A stretch of 6,861 bases of DNA, from assembly GCA_039931245.1 (NCBI GenBank), contig JBDTSH010000023.1:1-6861 (forward strand), given 5' to 3'. The notes under the pieces were generated by a model. It ran no database searches. It saw nothing but the letters and a program-made list of their open reading frames with translations, and was not told the origin of the DNA. Below are positions 1 through 4,904 of the stretch, piece after piece. Source of the stretch: UBA4729 sp039931245 (GTDB lineage: Bacteria > Patescibacteriota > Saccharimonadia > Saccharimonadales > UBA4665). Every line of letters starts with the position of its first letter. The first letter of the stretch is position 1. A program made the translations under genes and the position numbers.

Positions 1-173
1 GCCCGATTGGCCTTGCGAAATCTACCTTTCAGCAGTTGGCGGGGCTCGACGTCCACGACAAACTTCCCCGCCGCCGACAGGTGGGCGAGGTGCCAGGCTG
101 AACCGAAATGGTTGGCTCGCCGGAGGATGGCGAGTAGAGGATCGACTGTCTCGTCGCTACATTCGTGACTCAT
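1..173 (-). CDS. Partial CDS, N-terminal 57 residues of an unrecognised protein
   Basis: An open frame begins with ATG at 173 and runs leftward off the window with no stop. The visible protein starts MSHECSDETVDPLLAILRRA, then continues through a His/Trp-containing stretch (NHFGSAWHLAHLSAAGKF) to a basic end (RQLLKGRFRKANR). I see no signal peptide, membrane segment or family motif that I recognise, so I assign no function. The start is supported by a strong -35/-10 pair placed so that the first transcribed base would be the A of this ATG. There is no room for a Shine-Dalgarno site. The gene diverges from murB. That the frame is a real gene is inferred mainly from the promoter and the uninterrupted frame. 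Confidence 0.55.
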   Translation of the reverse strand, partial: MSHECSDETVDPLLAILRRANHFGSAWHLAHLSAAGKFVVDVEPRQLLKGRFRKANR

Positions 174-179
174 GAGCTG

Positions 180-207
180 ATTGTAAAACTAAACACGATT
201 TTGTCAA
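180..207 (-). promoter_or_regulatory. Sigma70-type promoter of the left-edge gene, apparently leaderless
   Basis: On the minus strand a perfect -35 TTGACA (207-202) is followed by a 16-nt spacer and a -10 TACAAT (185-180). The A of the ATG at 173 is the seventh base after the -10, which is where transcription normally starts. The mRNA would therefore begin at or within a base or two of its start codon. Confidence 0.7.
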
Positions 208-246
208 GTATGGGCAATGCCGGACAGTCCAGTTGTTAACCGGCGG

Positions 247-274
247 GCGACAAGCAATCAGTTCACTGTATACT
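247..274 (+). promoter_or_regulatory. Promoter of murB, apparently leaderless
   Basis: A -10 TATACT lies at 269-274, with a weak -35 GCGACA (247-252) 16 nt upstream. The murB ATG at 282 is the eighth base after the -10, so the predicted transcript has essentially no 5' leader. The -35 match is poor (4 of 6), so the call rests on the -10 and its position relative to the ATG. Confidence 0.5.
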
Positions 275-281
275 ACCTATC

Positions 282-1334
282 ATGACTATTCTAGAACAGG
301 TACCGCTCGCCGATTATTCGACTATGCGCCTCGGCGGCAGCGCGGCCTACTTATGTGAGATCAGCCAGCGCATGGAACTCCTCGAGGCCCTCGACTGGGC
401 GCGGCAGCGCTCGCTCCCCGTGATCATGATCGGCAGCGGCAGCAATATTATCTGGCGCGATGAAGGTTTTTCCGGTCTACTTATCGTGAATAAAATCCTA
501 AAGTTTGAATTGTTTCAAGAGGACGATCTCAACACCTACCTGACAATCGGCAGTGGTGAACCCTGGGACAGCGTCGTGCAGCGAAGCGTGGCCGCTGGCC
601 TGACGGGTATAGAAGCCCTTAGCTTAATCCCCGGCACGGCCGGAGCGACCCCCATTCAGAATGTCGGGGCCTACGGCCAAGATATTTCGCAAACACTCGT
701 CACCGTTGAAGCGTTCGATACGGTGCTCAAAGACTTTGTAACTCTGGCCGGAAGCGATTGCGGCTTCGGCTACCGGACCAGCCGTTTCAAAACTCATGAC
801 CTGGGCCGCTACTTTATCACCGGCCTCGCCCTCCACCTGAACAGCAGCAACCCCCTTCCTCCGTTCTATCCCGCCGTCACCGAGTACCTCGCGGCTCAGG
901 CCATCACGGCCCCCACAGCAGCCAATATCCGCGCGGCGGTCGTCGCGATTCGCACTCAGAAGCTCCCCGATCCCGGCGTTGTCGCCAATAGCGGATCGTT
1001 CTTTGCCAATCCGATTATCGGTGGCGGCCAACTTGCCCAGTTGCAAGCCGACAGCGGCGGCGAGATTCCGCACTGGTCGAATGAAGATGGCAGCGTCAAG
1101 TTAGCGGCGGCCTGGCTCATCGAGCAAGCCGGTTTCAAGGACTACCACGACCCGGAAACCGGTATGGGCACCTGGCCGGCCCAACCGCTAGTCGTCGTCA
1201 ACGAACGCGCCACCCACACCGCCAACCTCTTGGCATTTAAACAAAAGATCGTCTCGGGGGTCCAAACGAAATTCGGCATCACGCTCGAACAAGAGCCCGA
1301 GCTGCTGCCGCTGAGCCCGACGCCGACAACTTAG
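282..1334 (+). CDS. murB: UDP-N-acetylmuramate dehydrogenase MurB (UDP-N-acetylenolpyruvoylglucosamine reductase)
   Basis: This FAD enzyme of the cytoplasm uses NADPH to reduce UDP-GlcNAc-enolpyruvate, the product of MurA, to UDP-MurNAc. The 350-residue protein is close to the E. coli enzyme (342). The N-terminal FAD domain shows YSTMRLGG (12-19) and GSGSN (51-55), followed by the flavin-binding stretch LIPGTAGATPIQNVGAYG (115-132) and GFGYRTS with Arg165 (E. coli Arg159). The C-terminal domain has NSGSFFANP with the catalytic Ser239 (E. coli Ser229), then DGSVKLAAAWLIEQAGFK (269-286) and the terminal catalytic Glu340 in EPEL (E. coli Glu325). The arginine that follows that Glu in E. coli is absent here. 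The substrate-binding region is full length, as in the E. coli-like type I enzymes. ATG 282 is chosen because a -10 box sits 7 nt before it; no Shine-Dalgarno site is present. The stop overlaps the glyA stop. The assignment is secure. Confidence 0.97.
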   Translation: MTILEQVPLADYSTMRLGGSAAYLCEISQRMELLEALDWARQRSLPVIMIGSGSNIIWRDEGFSGLLIVNKILKFELFQEDDLNTYLTIGSGEPWDSVVQRSVAAGLTGIEALSLIPGTAGATPIQNVGAYGQDISQTLVTVEAFDTVLKDFVTLAGSDCGFGYRTSRFKTHDLGRYFITGLALHLNSSNPLPPFYPAVTEYLAAQAITAPTAANIRAAVVAIRTQKLPDPGVVANSGSFFANPIIGGGQLAQLQADSGGEIPHWSNEDGSVKLAAAWLIEQAGFKDYHDPETGMGTWPAQPLVVVNERATHTANLLAFKQKIVSGVQTKFGITLEQEPELLPLSPTPTT

Positions 1335-2608
1335 CTGTCGCTGGGCAACGGGAACTGCAAGGCAAATGTCGTGACTGCGGCATGCAGTTCCGCCAGTTTA
1401 CTGTCGTTATCGCGGACCTCAATGGCTTGCTTCATCCACTCAGCCAAGCGAGCCATGTGCTCCTCTTTCAGACCGCGGGTCGTCAGCGCCGGCGTCCCCA
1501 ACCGAATACCGCTCGGCCTATAGGGCGGCAGCGTATCATCGGCGATGGCATTCTTATTCAACGTTAAGCCAATTTTATCGAGCGTTTCTTCGACAACCTT
1601 GCCGTCGATGCCGAAGCTACTGTAGACGTCGGCCAGAATCAGGTGATTGCTCGTCCCGCCGGTGACCAGCTGGAAACCGCGGGCCATCATTTCGTCGGCC
1701 AACACGCTGGCGTTCTTGACGATTTGGGCGGCGTACTGCTTAAACTCTGGCTGGAGCGCTTCACCGAAAGCCACCGCTTTGGCGGCGATGATGTGTTCGT
1801 GCGGGCCACCTTGCATGCCGGGAAAGACCGCCCGGTCAATAAGGGTGGGAATATTTTGCAGTGTCTTTTCGGGAGCCTTCAGGGGATTACCGACGGTGCC
1901 TTGGGATAGGATCAAACCGCCCCGGGGACCGCGCAGCGTTTTATGGGTCGTCGTGGTAATGACGTGGAAACCGTAATCAAAGGGATTCTTGGCGACGCCG
2001 GCTACGATCAGACCGGCAATGTGTGCCATATCAGCCATCAGCAGGGCCCCCACCTCGTTGCCAATCGCGGCAAACTTGGCGTAATCGAGCTCGCGCGGAT
2101 AGGCGCTGAAACCGGCTAAAATAATTTTTGGTTTGTGGCGGCGGGCGAGTTCGGCCAACTCCTCATAATCGATCTCGCCGGTCGTCGGGTCTTTCATCTT
2201 GTAGCGAATGAAGTTATAGAGTTTAGCGGAGCGCGTCACGGGGGCACCGTGCGTCAGGTGACCACCGTGCTGCAGATCCATGGCCAACACCGTATCACCC
2301 GGCTCGAGCCAGGCGGTATAGACGGCTTCATTGGCTGGGGCGCCACTGTGCGGTTGGACATTGGCGTGGTCGGCACCAAACAGCTGCTTAGCCCGATCAA
2401 TCGCCAGTTGTTCGATTTTATCGGTGTTCTCCTGGCCCCCGTAATAGCGACGTCCGGGGTAGCCCTCGGAGTATTTGTTCGTGAAAACGCTGCCCATGGC
2501 CGCCAGTACATCGCGGCTCACGTAGTTTTCGCTCGGAATCAGTTCGAGGCCTTCACGTTGGCGTTTTTCTTCGGCGGTAATGAGTTGGCCGACAATTGTA
2601 TCATTCAT
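1331..2608 (-). CDS. glyA: Serine hydroxymethyltransferase GlyA
   Basis: This PLP enzyme interconverts serine plus tetrahydrofolate with glycine plus methylene-tetrahydrofolate, supplying one-carbon units and glycine in the cytoplasm. The 425-residue protein matches the usual bacterial length (E. coli 417). Numbering from ATG 2608, it shows SEGYPGRRYYGG (47-58), QPHSGAPANEAVY (85-97), ADMAHIAG with Asp193 and His196, and ITTTTHKTLRGPRGG, in which Lys223 forms the PLP Schiff base. SGIRLGTPALTTRG contains Arg369, which corresponds to the substrate-carboxylate arginine (E. coli Arg363). A GTG at 2611 directly precedes the ATG. An AGGA lies 5 nt from GTG and 8 nt from ATG, and I prefer ATG. The gene converges on murB with a 4-bp overlap of stop codons and no visible terminator, and it diverges from the HTH-murA gene. 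There is no truncation and no missing key residue. Confidence 0.97.
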   Translation of the reverse strand: MNDTIVGQLITAEEKRQREGLELIPSENYVSRDVLAAMGSVFTNKYSEGYPGRRYYGGQENTDKIEQLAIDRAKQLFGADHANVQPHSGAPANEAVYTAWLEPGDTVLAMDLQHGGHLTHGAPVTRSAKLYNFIRYKMKDPTTGEIDYEELAELARRHKPKIILAGFSAYPRELDYAKFAAIGNEVGALLMADMAHIAGLIVAGVAKNPFDYGFHVITTTTHKTLRGPRGGLILSQGTVGNPLKAPEKTLQNIPTLIDRAVFPGMQGGPHEHIIAAKAVAFGEALQPEFKQYAAQIVKNASVLADEMMARGFQLVTGGTSNHLILADVYSSFGIDGKVVEETLDKIGLTLNKNAIADDTLPPYRPSGIRLGTPALTTRGLKEEHMARLAEWMKQAIEVRDNDSKLAELHAAVTTFALQFPLPSDS

Positions 2609-2616
2609 CACTTAAG

Positions 2617-2620
2617 TCCT
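2617..2620 (-). promoter_or_regulatory. Ribosome binding site of glyA
   Basis: AGGA on the minus strand lies 8 nt before ATG 2608 and 5 nt before the alternative GTG 2611. It shows that this organism does use Shine-Dalgarno sites on some mRNAs, unlike murB and the HTH-murA gene here. Confidence 0.5.
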
Positions 2621-2675
2621 ATCGGGTTAGGTTAGTACGGCGAGATAAGAATGTCCCTTGCTAAATCATCCCCTT

Positions 2676-2684
2676 ATTGTAGCA
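2676..2684 (-). promoter_or_regulatory. Extended -10 promoter of glyA
   Basis: The minus strand reads TGC-TACAAT (2684-2676), an extended -10 element. The -35 region (around CTGCTT) is poor, as expected for extended -10 promoters. The start would fall near 2669, giving a leader of about 60 nt that contains the AGGA site. Confidence 0.45.
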
Positions 2685-2696
2685 ACCAACCCGCCG

Positions 2697-2712
2697 AAAA
2701 GCAGTAGCTTTT
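2697..2712. repeat. Short inverted repeat upstream of glyA and murA
   Basis: AAAAGC (2697-2702) and GCTTTT (2707-2712) form perfect 6-bp arms around AGTA. The repeat overlaps the -35 region of the glyA promoter, in the middle of the divergent intergenic region. It might be an operator. It is unlikely to be a terminator because no transcript is expected to end here. Confidence 0.35.
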
Positions 2713-2729
2713 TGATTCATGGGTTTAAC

Positions 2730-2741
2730 ATCATACATGAT
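2730..2741. promoter_or_regulatory. Candidate operator: inverted repeat over the HTH-murA -10 element
   Basis: ATCAT-AC-ATGAT is an inverted repeat with perfect 5-bp arms. It covers the TGA extension and the first base of the TATAAT box of the HTH-murA promoter. A protein bound here would block RNA polymerase. Xre-family regulators commonly bind inverted repeats over their own promoters, and this promoter's product carries an Xre-type HTH, so autorepression is plausible. The regulatory role is inferred; only the repeat and its position are seen. Confidence 0.4.
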
Positions 2742-2746
2742 ATAAT
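2738..2746 (+). promoter_or_regulatory. Extended -10 promoter of the HTH-murA gene, apparently leaderless
   Basis: TGA-TATAAT is a perfect extended -10 (TG at 2738-2739, TATAAT at 2741-2746). No -35 is found at the proper distance. The expected start (2753-2756) coincides with the tandem ATG-ATG at 2756-2761. A GGGGG run at 2748-2752 would lie upstream of the start point and so outside the mRNA. Confidence 0.65.
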
Positions 2747-2755
2747 TGGGGGCAT

Positions 2756-4276
2756 ATGATGACATCTAACGAAAAAATTGGTCTATTAATTGCCCAAATT
2801 AGGCAAGAACGCAGTTTGACCCAGGCCGAATTTGCCCGGCGCTTAAGCACTAGCCAGTCGGCGGTCAACCGGATGGAGCACGGCCGGCAAAACCTCAGCC
2901 TAGAAACGCTCGGCCGGATCAGCGACGTGCTCAACAAGCAGCTCATCAGCTTGACTGGTGCCGCCGTGAACTTGCGGATCGAAGGCGGTCACCAGTTATC
3001 GGGCGCTATCCCCCTCAAAACGAGCAAAAATGCCGCCGTAGCCCTGCTGTGCGCCAGCTTACTGAACTTCGGCGTCACCCGTTTTACATCATTCCCGCGT
3101 ATTGAAGAGGTCAACCGCATTATTGAAGTACTCGAGAGTATCGGCGTACAGGTGAAATGGTTGCCCGGCAATGATCTCGAAATTCGTCGTCCCGAAGAAT
3201 TATTACTCGACAAGCTCAACGCCAGTGCGGCCCGCAAAACCCGCAGCGTCTTGATGCTCATTGGCTCGCTCATGCACGATTACACCGAATTTAAAATTCC
3301 CTACGCCGGCGGTTGCAAGCTGGGGGCGCGCACCGTCGAACCGCACCTGTTCGCCCTCGAAGAGTTTGGCGTCAGTATCGTCGCCACCACCGGCTTCTAT
3401 AACGTGACGGTCAATAAAAAGGCTGCCGGTGAGTTTGTGCTTTATGAATCGGGCAACACGGTCACGAACAATGCTTTGATGGCTGCAGCCCGTACAACCG
3501 ACAAGACCGTCATCCAAGCTGCCAGCGGTGACTACATGGTGCAGGACCTCTGCTTCTTCTTACAGAAATTGGGCGTCACTATTGACGGCATCGGCAGTGG
3601 CTTCTTAACCATCGAAGGCGTGCCCTACATAAAAAAGAACGTCACCTATGCTCCCACCGAAGACCCCATCGAAGCGATGTTCTTCATCTCGGCGGCCGTG
3701 ACTACCAACTCGAAAATTACCGTCCAGCGTGTCCCCTATAAATGGATTGGCCTCGAACTGCTCAAGCTCAAAAAAATGGGTCTGGTTTTTTCCCTGAGCG
3801 AATCGTACAAAGCCGCCAATGGCATTATCGATCTGGCCGACATTACCATCGAGCAGCACAATGGCCACCTCCGGGCCCTACCCGATAAGCTCCACCCCAA
3901 TCTCTACCCGGGGCTCAATCCCGATAACCTGCCCTACTTCGTGCCCATTGCTTCCGTCATCAAAGGCCGGACACTCATCCACGACTGGATGTACGAAAAC
4001 CGGGCCATTTACTACACCGAGATGACTAAAGTCGGCGCCCAGGTCGAACTGGCCGATCCCCACCGTATTTACGTCACTGGCCCGTCGAAATTTACCGCCG
4101 CCGACGTCGTTTGTCCGCCGGCCCTGCGCCCCGCCAGTCTGTTGTTAATTGGCATGTTGGCCGCTAAAGGCAGCAGCATGCTGCGCAACGTCTACACTAT
4201 CAACCGCGGCTACGAAGACCTGGCCGAACGCCTCAACAGCCTCGGCGCCCACATTACCGTCATCCACGAAATGTAG
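2756..4276 (+). CDS. murA: HTH-MurA fusion: Xre-type DNA-binding domain plus UDP-GlcNAc 1-carboxyvinyltransferase
   Basis: MurA transfers enolpyruvate from PEP to UDP-GlcNAc, the first committed step of peptidoglycan synthesis. The 506-residue protein exceeds the usual length of about 420 because residues 8-65 form an Xre/HTH_3 domain (LTQAEFARRL, then the recognition helix around SQSAVNRMEHGRQN). A linker of only a few residues joins it to the MurA domain (about 71-506), which begins LRIEGGHQLSG. Aligned by eye with E. coli MurA, the key residues are kept: Lys91-Asn92 (K22-N23), Arg163 (R91), Cys187 in GGCKLGAR (C115), Arg192 (R120), Asp390 (D305), Arg458 (R371) and Arg484 in NRGYE (R397). 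Catalysis is therefore predicted, and the retained Cys predicts fosfomycin reactivity. The domain is otherwise divergent, for example GART instead of GARP after the Cys. The start is ATG 2756 or 2759, right at the predicted transcription start. No terminator follows, so its mRNA may run through the tRNA-Gly to 4557. A role as a metabolite-sensing regulator is inferred. Confidence 0.92.
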   Translation: MMTSNEKIGLLIAQIRQERSLTQAEFARRLSTSQSAVNRMEHGRQNLSLETLGRISDVLNKQLISLTGAAVNLRIEGGHQLSGAIPLKTSKNAAVALLCASLLNFGVTRFTSFPRIEEVNRIIEVLESIGVQVKWLPGNDLEIRRPEELLLDKLNASAARKTRSVLMLIGSLMHDYTEFKIPYAGGCKLGARTVEPHLFALEEFGVSIVATTGFYNVTVNKKAAGEFVLYESGNTVTNNALMAAARTTDKTVIQAASGDYMVQDLCFFLQKLGVTIDGIGSGFLTIEGVPYIKKNVTYAPTEDPIEAMFFISAAVTTNSKITVQRVPYKWIGLELLKLKKMGLVFSLSESYKAANGIIDLADITIEQHNGHLRALPDKLHPNLYPGLNPDNLPYFVPIASVIKGRTLIHDWMYENRAIYYTEMTKVGAQVELADPHRIYVTGPSKFTAADVVCPPALRPASLLLIGMLAAKGSSMLRNVYTINRGYEDLAERLNSLGAHITVIHEM

Positions 4277-4306
4277 CCACCTAGCTACTCGTTCCCCGTC
4301 GACCTA

Positions 4307-4315
4307 TGGTATAAT
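4307..4315 (+). promoter_or_regulatory. Extended -10 promoter of the leader RNA and tRNA-Gly
   Basis: TGG-TATAAT is a perfect extended -10 element located 30 nt after the HTH-murA stop codon. No convincing -35 is present. No better promoter is visible between here and the tRNA at 4451. Transcription would start around 4321-4323. Confidence 0.6.
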
Positions 4316-4320
4316 CACCT

Positions 4321-4442
4321 CTGTTGCGGTCCTAGGATAGCCATCCAAAAGTTAACAGTACCCAGCGCTCTGAATATTTGGCAGTCGGCCCGAATTAACA
4401 ATCGAGCTTTTGTCGAAGCCAAATCGCCGTAGTGACAGGCGA
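4321..4442 (+). ncRNA. Possible structured RNA or long tRNA leader of unknown type
   Basis: Between the promoter at 4307-4315 and tRNA-Gly lies a segment with no convincing reading frame but several nested inverted repeats. CTGTT (4321-4325) pairs with AACAG (4354-4358), enclosing GGAT-AGCC-ATCC (4335-4346). ATTTGGC (4376-4382) pairs with GCCAAAT (4418-4424), enclosing smaller possible stems such as TCGA/TCGA (4402-4405, 4413-4416). TCGCC (4424-4428) pairs with GGCGA (4438-4442). I do not recognise it as SRP RNA, 6S RNA, RNase P RNA, tmRNA or a T-box. It would be transcribed with the tRNA and could be released as a stable RNA by RNase P cleavage at 4450/4451. It may be no more than a leader; function unknown. 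Confidence 0.35.
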
Positions 4443-4450
4443 AACAATAA

Positions 4451-4525
4451 GCGGGCGTCGTATAGCGATTAATACTTTAGTTTTCCAAACTAAGAACGGG
4501 AGTTTGACTCTCCCCGCCCGCACCA
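4451..4525 (+). tRNA. tRNA-Gly (anticodon UCC) with encoded CCA
   Basis: The cloverleaf closes completely: acceptor GCGGGCG/CGCCCGC, D-stem GTAT/ATAC, anticodon stem TTAGT/ACTAA with loop TTTCCAA (UCC at 4484-4486, reading GGA and by wobble GGG), a 4-nt variable loop, T-stem GGGAG/CTCCC, and A73 followed by encoded CCA. Two features are odd. The D-loop is AGCGATTA, placing A at position 19, and the T-loop is TTTGACT, placing U at position 56. The usual G19-C56 elbow pair would thus become A19-U56. The discriminator is A73, whereas bacterial tRNA-Gly usually has U73. The gene is probably transcribed from 4307-4315 and ends at the terminator at 4532-4557. Confidence 0.95.
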
Positions 4526-4531
4526 CATACT

Positions 4532-4557
4532 AAGACTCAACTATGTGAGTCTTTTTT
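4532..4557 (+). terminator. Intrinsic terminator after tRNA-Gly
   Basis: AAGACTCA (4532-4539) and TGAGTCTT (4546-4553) form an 8-bp stem with a 6-nt loop, followed by further T residues to 4557. It lies 6 nt after the tRNA CCA. It has no T-run on the minus strand, so it should act mainly on rightward transcripts. Confidence 0.85.
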
Positions 4558-4570
4558 ATTTTACTTTTCT

Positions 4571-4903
4571 TTACTTAGACAACAGACGGGGGTGCAAAGC
4601 TTCCACGACGAGATTAAGCCGCGTCACTTGGCCGCTGCTCCGGCCGACGGCTTGGAATTGCTCGGCCGCCGGATCGGCCCCAAATTGAGTGCGGGCGCCG
4701 CTCAACTGATGAGCCATCTGAATTCGGGCGAAACCGTGAGTCGACGGCCCCCGCATGACAAAGCGCGCGACGAGAGCCCGACTTAAGAGATAAGTCGGAC
4801 CGGCGGGAGCGGCGTAACTCGTCAGCGACAACGATAGTACAAACAGCGACAGCAAGATGCCGATAACGGGCAAGCTGTGGGTATGGAGATTCTTGTTGTT
4901 CAT
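4571..4903 (-). CDS. Small secreted protein of unknown function
   Basis: The 110-residue protein has a clear N-terminal signal peptide: polar MNNKNLHTHS, hydrophobic core about residues 12-30 (LPVIGILLSLFVLSLSLTSYAA), and a likely signal peptidase I site after Ala31 in SYA-APAG. The mature part, about 80 residues, is basic and arginine-rich, has no cysteine, and matches no family I recognise. The start is fixed by coupling to the upstream gene: its stop TAA (4907-4905) is followed after one base by this ATG, reading TAATATG. Only a weak GGA precedes the ATG, so translation probably depends on ribosomes finishing the gene before it. It is the last gene of a three-gene leftward operon and converges on the tRNA-Gly terminator. 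An external partner or product of the same membrane system is possible but unsupported. Confidence 0.7.
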   Translation of the reverse strand: MNNKNLHTHSLPVIGILLSLFVLSLSLTSYAAPAGPTYLLSRALVARFVMRGPSTHGFARIQMAHQLSGARTQFGADPAAEQFQAVGRSSGQVTRLNLVVEALHPRLLSK

Positions 4904-4904
4904 A

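Noticed and set aside
624..1073. 149-residue open frame on the minus strand inside murB
   Set aside because: murB is certain over this whole stretch, and the antisense frame has no family motif, signal peptide or promoter. It is a shadow of the GC-rich codon pattern.
2609..2611. GTG at 2611 as the glyA start
   Set aside because: It directly precedes an ATG that is also well spaced (8 nt) from the AGGA. ATG is the more likely start, though GTG cannot be excluded and adds only one residue.
2697..2712. AAAAGC-AGTA-GCTTTT hairpin as a terminator
   Set aside because: It lies between divergent genes where no transcript should end, and the stem is short. It is kept only as a possible operator repeat.
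2748..2752. GGGGG run as the Shine-Dalgarno site of HTH-murA
   Set aside because: It lies upstream of the transcription start predicted from the perfect extended -10, so it should not be in the mRNA.
3203..3517. 104-residue open frame on the minus strand inside HTH-murA, and similar ones at 3605-3868 and 3878-4063
   Set aside because: They lie opposite conserved MurA catalytic sequence and show no protein features of their own.
4321..4450. T-box, tmRNA, SRP RNA or RNase P RNA in the tRNA-Gly leader
   Set aside because: The conserved T-box sequence, the SRP apical loop motif and the RNase P conserved segments are not seen, and the length is too short for tmRNA or RNase P RNA.
4451..4525. UGA recoded as glycine, as in Gracilibacteria and Absconditabacteria
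   Set aside because: The anticodon is UCC, not UCA, and none of the genes needs read-through of an in-frame TGA. The absence of TGA among six stop codons is too small a sample to mean anything.
4592..4786. 64-residue open frame on the plus strand opposite the small secreted protein
   Set aside because: It has no promoter or ribosome site, while the opposite frame has a clear signal peptide and a coupled start.
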